NCBI GenBank assembly: GCA_013698525.1
Contig: JACCSM010000093.1
Span: 1 to 8,083 of the forward strand
Reading direction: 5' to 3'
From: Rubrobacteraceae bacterium
Lineage (GTDB): Bacteria; Actinomycetota; Rubrobacteria; Rubrobacterales; Rubrobacteraceae
Length of the DNA stretch: 8,083 bases
Position 1 is the first letter of the stretch. Each line of letters begins with the position of its first letter. The translations under genes and the position numbers were made by a program. Positions 5,426 to 8,083 of the stretch are shown here, in pieces. Below the pieces are notes generated by a model that was not told where the DNA came from, did not search any database, and was given only the letters and a program-made list of their open reading frames with translations.

Positions 5426-7123
5426 CTATTCCTCCTCCGTTACCTTCAACATCTCCTCCACGGATAGCACCGAGTATCCCAACGCGTTCCCGAACGAGAC
5501 GATGTGCGGGGGCCTGAGCGAGGCGTCCCGCAGCTCATCCTCCTCCGCGAAGACCTCCCTGACGGTGCCTTGCAGGGCGATCCTCCCTTCCCTGACCACC
5601 GCCGCCCTGTGAGCATACTCGGCGACGACCCACATGGTGTGGGTGACGGCGATGATCGTGGAGCCCGCCTCGTTCAGGCTCCTGACCAGGTCCATCATGC
5701 TGCGCTGCTCGGCGTAGTCAAGGCCCGTGGTCGGCTCGTCCAGGATCAGGACCTCGGGACGCACGGCGAGCACGCTAGCCACCGCGACCCGCTGGCGCTC
5801 GCCCTTGGTGAGCCCGAACGGGTCTTCGTCCCCCCGCCCCTCCAGACTCACGGCGGCGAGGGCCTCATCGACCCGCTCCTTGATCTCATCCTCCTTCATC
5901 TCCCTGATCTTCGGCCCGAACGCCACTTCGTCGAAGACGGTGTCCGAGAAGATCTGGTGGTCAGGGTTCTGGAAGACGTATCCGACCGTCTGGCCGAGCT
6001 GGCGCAACCCCTGCTCTACGGTCTTCTCCCCACCGGCCCAAACCGTGCCCTCGGTGGGCTTCAGCAACCCATTGAAGTGCTTGACGAGCGTGGTCTTACC
6101 CGACCCGTTCTGGCCAAGAACGGCCAGGAACTCGCCCCGCCTGACGGTGAGATCTACCCCGTCCAGCGCGACCACCCCGTTCGGGTAGCGGTGCGTGAGC
6201 CCCTCGACCTCGATCACCGGCTCTCCGTAACCCTCCTCCCGCTTCCCATCCGCCTCGACCAGCTCCCTGTGGCGCTCCGGGCTTACCCGCCACCCCCGCC
6301 GCTTGAACTCCGCGACCCCCTCCTCGGGCGTCAGGGGCAACTGCCCCTGCCACAATCCCTTCTCGTGGAAGTAGCGGGTAACCTGCAGCGGCATGACGCT
6401 GGATTCCTGCAGGAGCTCTACGTCTCGCAGAACCTCCCTGGCCGGCCTGTCGGCGACTATCTTGCCCTCCCGAAGAACGATTATGCGGTCGGCGTCGAGG
6501 GTCTCCTCGGTCTCGTGCTCGACGACGATGAGGGTGACATCGTCGCGGTCTTTGAGGTCTTCGGCGATCTCGAAGATACCCACTTTCCCGATGGGATCCA
6601 GGTCCGTGGTCGGCTCATCCAGGCACAGGATGCGCGGCTCTATGGCGAGCACGGAGGCTATGGCGAGGCGCTGCTTCTGGCCACCGGAGAGGGTGGCCGG
6701 CGTGCGATCCTCGAACCCTTCGAGGCGTACCTGCCCGAGCACGCTCTCGACGCGCCTGACCATCTCGTCGCGCCCCACGGCGAAGTTCTCAGGCCCGAAG
6801 GCTACCTCCAGGGCCACGTTCGTCGAGAAGAGCTGGGCCTCGAAGTCCTGGAAGACGAGCCCCACCTCCTGGGCGAACTCCCCGACCTTGCCTTCGCGGG
6901 TGGAGCGTCCCCCGACGCGCACCTCCCCCTCCATCTTGCCCCTGAAGAAGTGGGGGATCAAACCGTTCAAAGACACACAAAGAGTACTCTTCCCCGACCC
7001 CGATGGCCCCATCACGACCACGAACTCCCCCTCGGCCACCTCGAGGTCCACCCCATCGAGCGCGGACTTCTGCTGCCCCCTGTAGCGGTAGCCCAGCCCC
7101 TCGATGCTAACTTCGGGTTTCAT
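5426..7123 (-). CDS. ecfA: ECF transporter double ATPase (EcfA-EcfA' fusion)
   Basis: This 565-residue protein joins two ABC ATPase domains and powers the importer by ATP hydrolysis on the cytoplasmic side. Domain 1 (about 5-240): Walker A GPSGSGKST (39-47), Q-loop Q92, signature LSGGQKQR (145-152), Walker B ILCLDEPT (165-172), switch His203. Domain 2 (about 303-530): Walker A GQNGSGKTT (337-345), Q385, signature LTKGERQR (438-445), Walker B LILDEPT (459-465), His495. All catalytic Glu and His residues are present in both. The second signature lacks the standard SGGQ, a variant I recall from other ECF ATPases. The linker (about 241-300) is charged and soluble. In most bacteria the two ATPases are separate genes. 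The ATG at 7123 follows an in-frame TAG, so no earlier start is possible; GGAGG lies 12 nt upstream. First gene of the operon. Confidence 0.95.
   Translation of the reverse strand: MKPEVSIEGLGYRYRGQQKSALDGVDLEVAEGEFVVVMGPSGSGKSTLCVSLNGLIPHFFRGKMEGEVRVGGRSTREGKVGEFAQEVGLVFQDFEAQLFSTNVALEVAFGPENFAVGRDEMVRRVESVLGQVRLEGFEDRTPATLSGGQKQRLAIASVLAIEPRILCLDEPTTDLDPIGKVGIFEIAEDLKDRDDVTLIVVEHETEETLDADRIIVLREGKIVADRPAREVLRDVELLQESSVMPLQVTRYFHEKGLWQGQLPLTPEEGVAEFKRRGWRVSPERHRELVEADGKREEGYGEPVIEVEGLTHRYPNGVVALDGVDLTVRRGEFLAVLGQNGSGKTTLVKHFNGLLKPTEGTVWAGGEKTVEQGLRQLGQTVGYVFQNPDHQIFSDTVFDEVAFGPKIREMKEDEIKERVDEALAAVSLEGRGDEDPFGLTKGERQRVAVASVLAVRPEVLILDEPTTGLDYAEQRSMMDLVRSLNEAGSTIIAVTHTMWVVAEYAHRAAVVREGRIALQGTVREVFAEEDELRDASLRPPHIVSFGNALGYSVLSVEEMLKVTEEE
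5431..5438 (-). promoter_or_regulatory. Strong ribosome site for ecfT inside the ATPase gene
   Basis: GGAGGAGG on the minus strand lies within the last codons of the ATPase gene, 5 nt before the ecfT ATG. With stop and start codons adjoining, this predicts coupled translation and balanced amounts of the two subunits. Confidence 0.8.
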
Positions 7124-7207
7124 CTATGTTGTGCACCTCCCCATCCGCGAAGAATATGACAACAAGGGTACCCAGCGCTACCCCTGCGATGTTCGCATGC
7201 CACATAA

Positions 7208-7239
7208 GGTGGTTGTGTTGGGTGTGGTGGCACTATAGA
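7208..7239 (+). promoter_or_regulatory. G/T tract and candidate promoter of the two-gene module
   Basis: Bases 7208-7230 are G or T only, with five GG-or-longer runs and GGTGG at both ends. Directly after it is TATAGA (7234-7239), a plausible -10 box. A TTGTGT (7213-7218) could be a -35 but with only 15 bp spacing. The -10 ends 8 nt before the ATG at 7248, and no ribosome site precedes that ATG, so transcription would begin at or next to the start codon, giving a leaderless mRNA. The rest of the divergent gap (7124-7247) has a GGGTA/TACCC stem (7166-7183) but no known riboswitch that I can recognise and no clear promoter for the ECF operon. Confidence 0.4.
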
Positions 7240-7247
7240 CTGCTTGC

Positions 7248-7445
7248 ATGGAACGCAAGATGGATCGTAGCGCTTTTTCTGTTGTTCGCTTGGATGAACA
7301 GGATAATGCCGAGAAGAGGTATTGGCGCGGCAAGAGCCCGCATGAGAGACTTCAGGCCGTCGAAGAAACCCGGCAGATGATCTATGGCTACGATCCCGCT
7401 TCCACCCGACTTCAGCGAGTTCTTGAGGTTGCTCAACGGGCATGA
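7248..7445 (+). CDS. Small protein upstream of nucleotidyltransferase, possible antitoxin
   Basis: This 65-residue soluble, charged protein has no membrane segment or cysteine. Its central part reads KRYWRGKSPHERLQAVEETR (23-42), followed by QMIYGYDPASTRLQRVLEV (43-61). From memory, small proteins with this YW..KSP.ERL...YGYDP..RLQRVL pattern occur directly upstream of small nucleotidyltransferases in many bacteria, but I cannot confirm this by search. The gene overlaps the following one by 62 bp in another frame, which points to coupled translation. Both lie in DNA of lower GC (58 of 120 bases, 48%, at 7201-7320) than the ECF genes, suggesting later arrival. No ribosome site is visible before the ATG; Met5 is a second possible start. 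An antitoxin or regulatory partner role is inferred from the arrangement only. Confidence 0.7.
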   Translation: MERKMDRSAFSVVRLDEQDNAEKRYWRGKSPHERLQAVEETRQMIYGYDPASTRLQRVLEVAQRA

Positions 7446-7833
7446 GGTAAGGTACCTGCTCGTAGGCGGGTACGCGGTGGGCTACCATGGTTATGTTCGG
7501 GCTACGGCGGACATGGACATCTGGGTGGACCCCGAGCACGGCAACGCCGAACGCCTGGTAGAGGTCCTTCGCGAGTTCGGCTTCGGAGCTAGCGATCCGA
7601 CCCCGCAGATGTTTCTGGAAGAGTCGCGAGTGATTCGGATGGGCGTGCCCCCGATCAGGATAGAGCTGTTGACGTCGGTATCGGGCGTCGGGTTCCACGA
7701 GTGTTACGCGGAACGCGTTGTCGAGGTCTGGGATGACGTGAGTGTCAACATCATAAGCTTGTCGAAGCTGAAAGCCAACAAGCAAGCCAGCGGCCGCCTG
7801 AAAGACTTGAGCGATCTAGAGTACCTGGAATGA
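7384..7833 (+). CDS. Small MNT/AbiEii-like nucleotidyltransferase, possible toxin-antitoxin component
   Basis: This 149-residue protein has the minimal nucleotidyltransferase fold: LLVGGYAVGYHGYVRAT (25-41), where GG28-29 opens the active-site loop, then DMDIWVD (43-49) with the metal-binding D43 and D45, and a third acidic residue probably E94 in IRIELLT (91-97). Such enzymes move a nucleotide from an NTP to a protein or RNA. Relatives include AbiEii/MenT toxins, which modify tRNA, and MNT antitoxins of HEPN toxins. Here there is no HEPN gene; the partner is the small upstream protein, so the AbiEii-like view (this protein as effector) is more natural but unproven. The C-terminus, SLSKLKANKQASGRLKDLSDLEYLE, matches the usual end of this family, so it is not truncated. 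The ATG at 7384 lies inside the upstream gene without a clear ribosome site; starting later would cut into the fold. Confidence 0.85.
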   Translation: MATIPLPPDFSEFLRLLNGHEVRYLLVGGYAVGYHGYVRATADMDIWVDPEHGNAERLVEVLREFGFGASDPTPQMFLEESRVIRMGVPPIRIELLTSVSGVGFHECYAERVVEVWDDVSVNIISLSKLKANKQASGRLKDLSDLEYLE

Positions 7834-7849
7834 ACCCTCTCCGTTTTTC

Positions 7850-7892
7850 GTCCATCCGGCAGCCTCGCACAGCTACTCTTCACCGGACGGAC
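7850..7892. terminator. Inverted repeat between convergent genes, candidate bidirectional terminator
   Basis: GTCCATCCGG (7850-7859) faces CCGGACGGAC (7883-7892): ten pairs with one mismatch that becomes a G-U pair in the minus-strand RNA. The loop is 23 nt. The repeat lies between the nucleotidyltransferase stop and the oxidoreductase gene and includes the latter's last codons. No T-run follows in either direction. Confidence 0.4.
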
Positions 7893-8083
7893 TGTAAATC
7901 CAGCTCGGGGATTATCTCCTCTCCGTAAGCCTCGAGCGTCTCCTCCATCGCGTCGTGCATGAGGTAGATGTTGAACTGGTCAGCGCCGAGATCTCTTAGC
8001 TCGTTCAACTTCACTATGTGATCTTCGACAGCGCCGAGGACGCAGAAGCGGTCGACTATGTCGTCGGGAACGAAGTCCGTGGA
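7880..8083 (-). CDS. LLM-class flavin/F420-dependent oxidoreductase, C-terminal fragment
   Basis: The frame is open to the right edge, so the N-terminal part (about 80% of a usual 300-350-residue protein) lies outside the window. The 67 visible residues read from STDFVPDDIVDRFCVLG through EDHIVKLNELRDLGADQF to NIYLMHDAMEETLEAYG and end at EIIPELDLQSVR. The pattern 'DRFCVLG..E..I.KL.EL..LGADQFNIYL' is the last strand and helices of the luciferase-like TIM barrel, where the cofactor phosphate is bound. These enzymes use reduced FMN or coenzyme F420 on varied substrates; neither cofactor nor substrate can be told from this end. Actinobacteria make F420, which makes it a fair possibility. The gene converges on the nucleotidyltransferase gene. 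Confidence 0.85.
   Translation of the reverse strand, partial: STDFVPDDIVDRFCVLGAVEDHIVKLNELRDLGADQFNIYLMHDAMEETLEAYGEEIIPELDLQSVR

Noticed and set aside
5504..7159. Open frame of 551 codons on the + strand opposite the double ATPase
   Set aside because: It mirrors the ATPase gene, whose two full sets of Walker and signature motifs prove the minus-strand reading.
7124..7247. A SAH, SAM or cobalamin riboswitch ahead of the ECF operon
   Set aside because: An SAHH-linked importer made this worth seeking, but only a 5-bp stem (7166-7183) is present and none of the conserved core sequences that I know is visible; the gap is also short.
7120..7785. Open frame of 221 codons on the - strand opposite the nucleotidyltransferase
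   Set aside because: It lacks recognisable motifs and lies over two + strand genes with conserved family patterns.
1..8083. CRISPR arrays, insertion sequences, tRNA or rRNA genes
   Set aside because: No regularly spaced repeats, transposase motifs, terminal inverted repeats or tRNA-like folds were seen.

Overview
The window is GC-rich DNA, probably from an actinobacterium; the gene families and style suggest a Rubrobacter-like lineage, but that is a judgement from memory without any search. No rRNA, tRNA, CRISPR array or transposase is visible. The window carries ten or eleven genes, two of them cut by the edges.

Left part (1-2340). The tail of a LuxR-type DNA-binding regulator (+) converges on a membrane-anchored GGDEF diguanylate cyclase (-). 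Behind the cyclase is thioredoxin reductase trxB (-). The 156 bp between trxB and the cyclase gene hold three compatible inverted repeats, giving a possible folded RNA or trxB terminator, and a palindrome close to the cyclase start.

Central part (2400-7123, minus strand) is the most interesting. Four genes are packed as a transcription unit: a double ABC ATPase (EcfA-EcfA'), EcfT, a membrane S component, and a protein of the S-adenosylhomocysteine hydrolase (SAHH) family. The gaps are 0, 27 and 9 bp, and the last stop codon lies inside the next gene's ribosome site. This is a complete dedicated ECF vitamin/metabolite importer tied to a downstream NAD enzyme. The SAHH-like protein keeps the NAD site and the K/D/N redox residues, but the two histidines expected in the LH(L/M) and GHFD motifs are Pro and Gly, and the STQD and DDGGD motifs have also drifted. 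I infer that the importer brings in a nucleoside or thioether-like compound which the altered SAHH processes; the substrate is unknown. The S component also has two extra membrane helices at its C-terminus.

Right part (7124-8083). A short divergent region with a pure G/T tract separates the ECF operon from a two-gene module (+) of lower GC: a 65-residue protein overlapping by 62 bp a small MNT-type nucleotidyltransferase. This resembles a toxin-antitoxin pair. It converges, across a 10-bp stem, on the 3' end of an LLM-class (FMN/F420) oxidoreductase gene (-) cut by the right edge.
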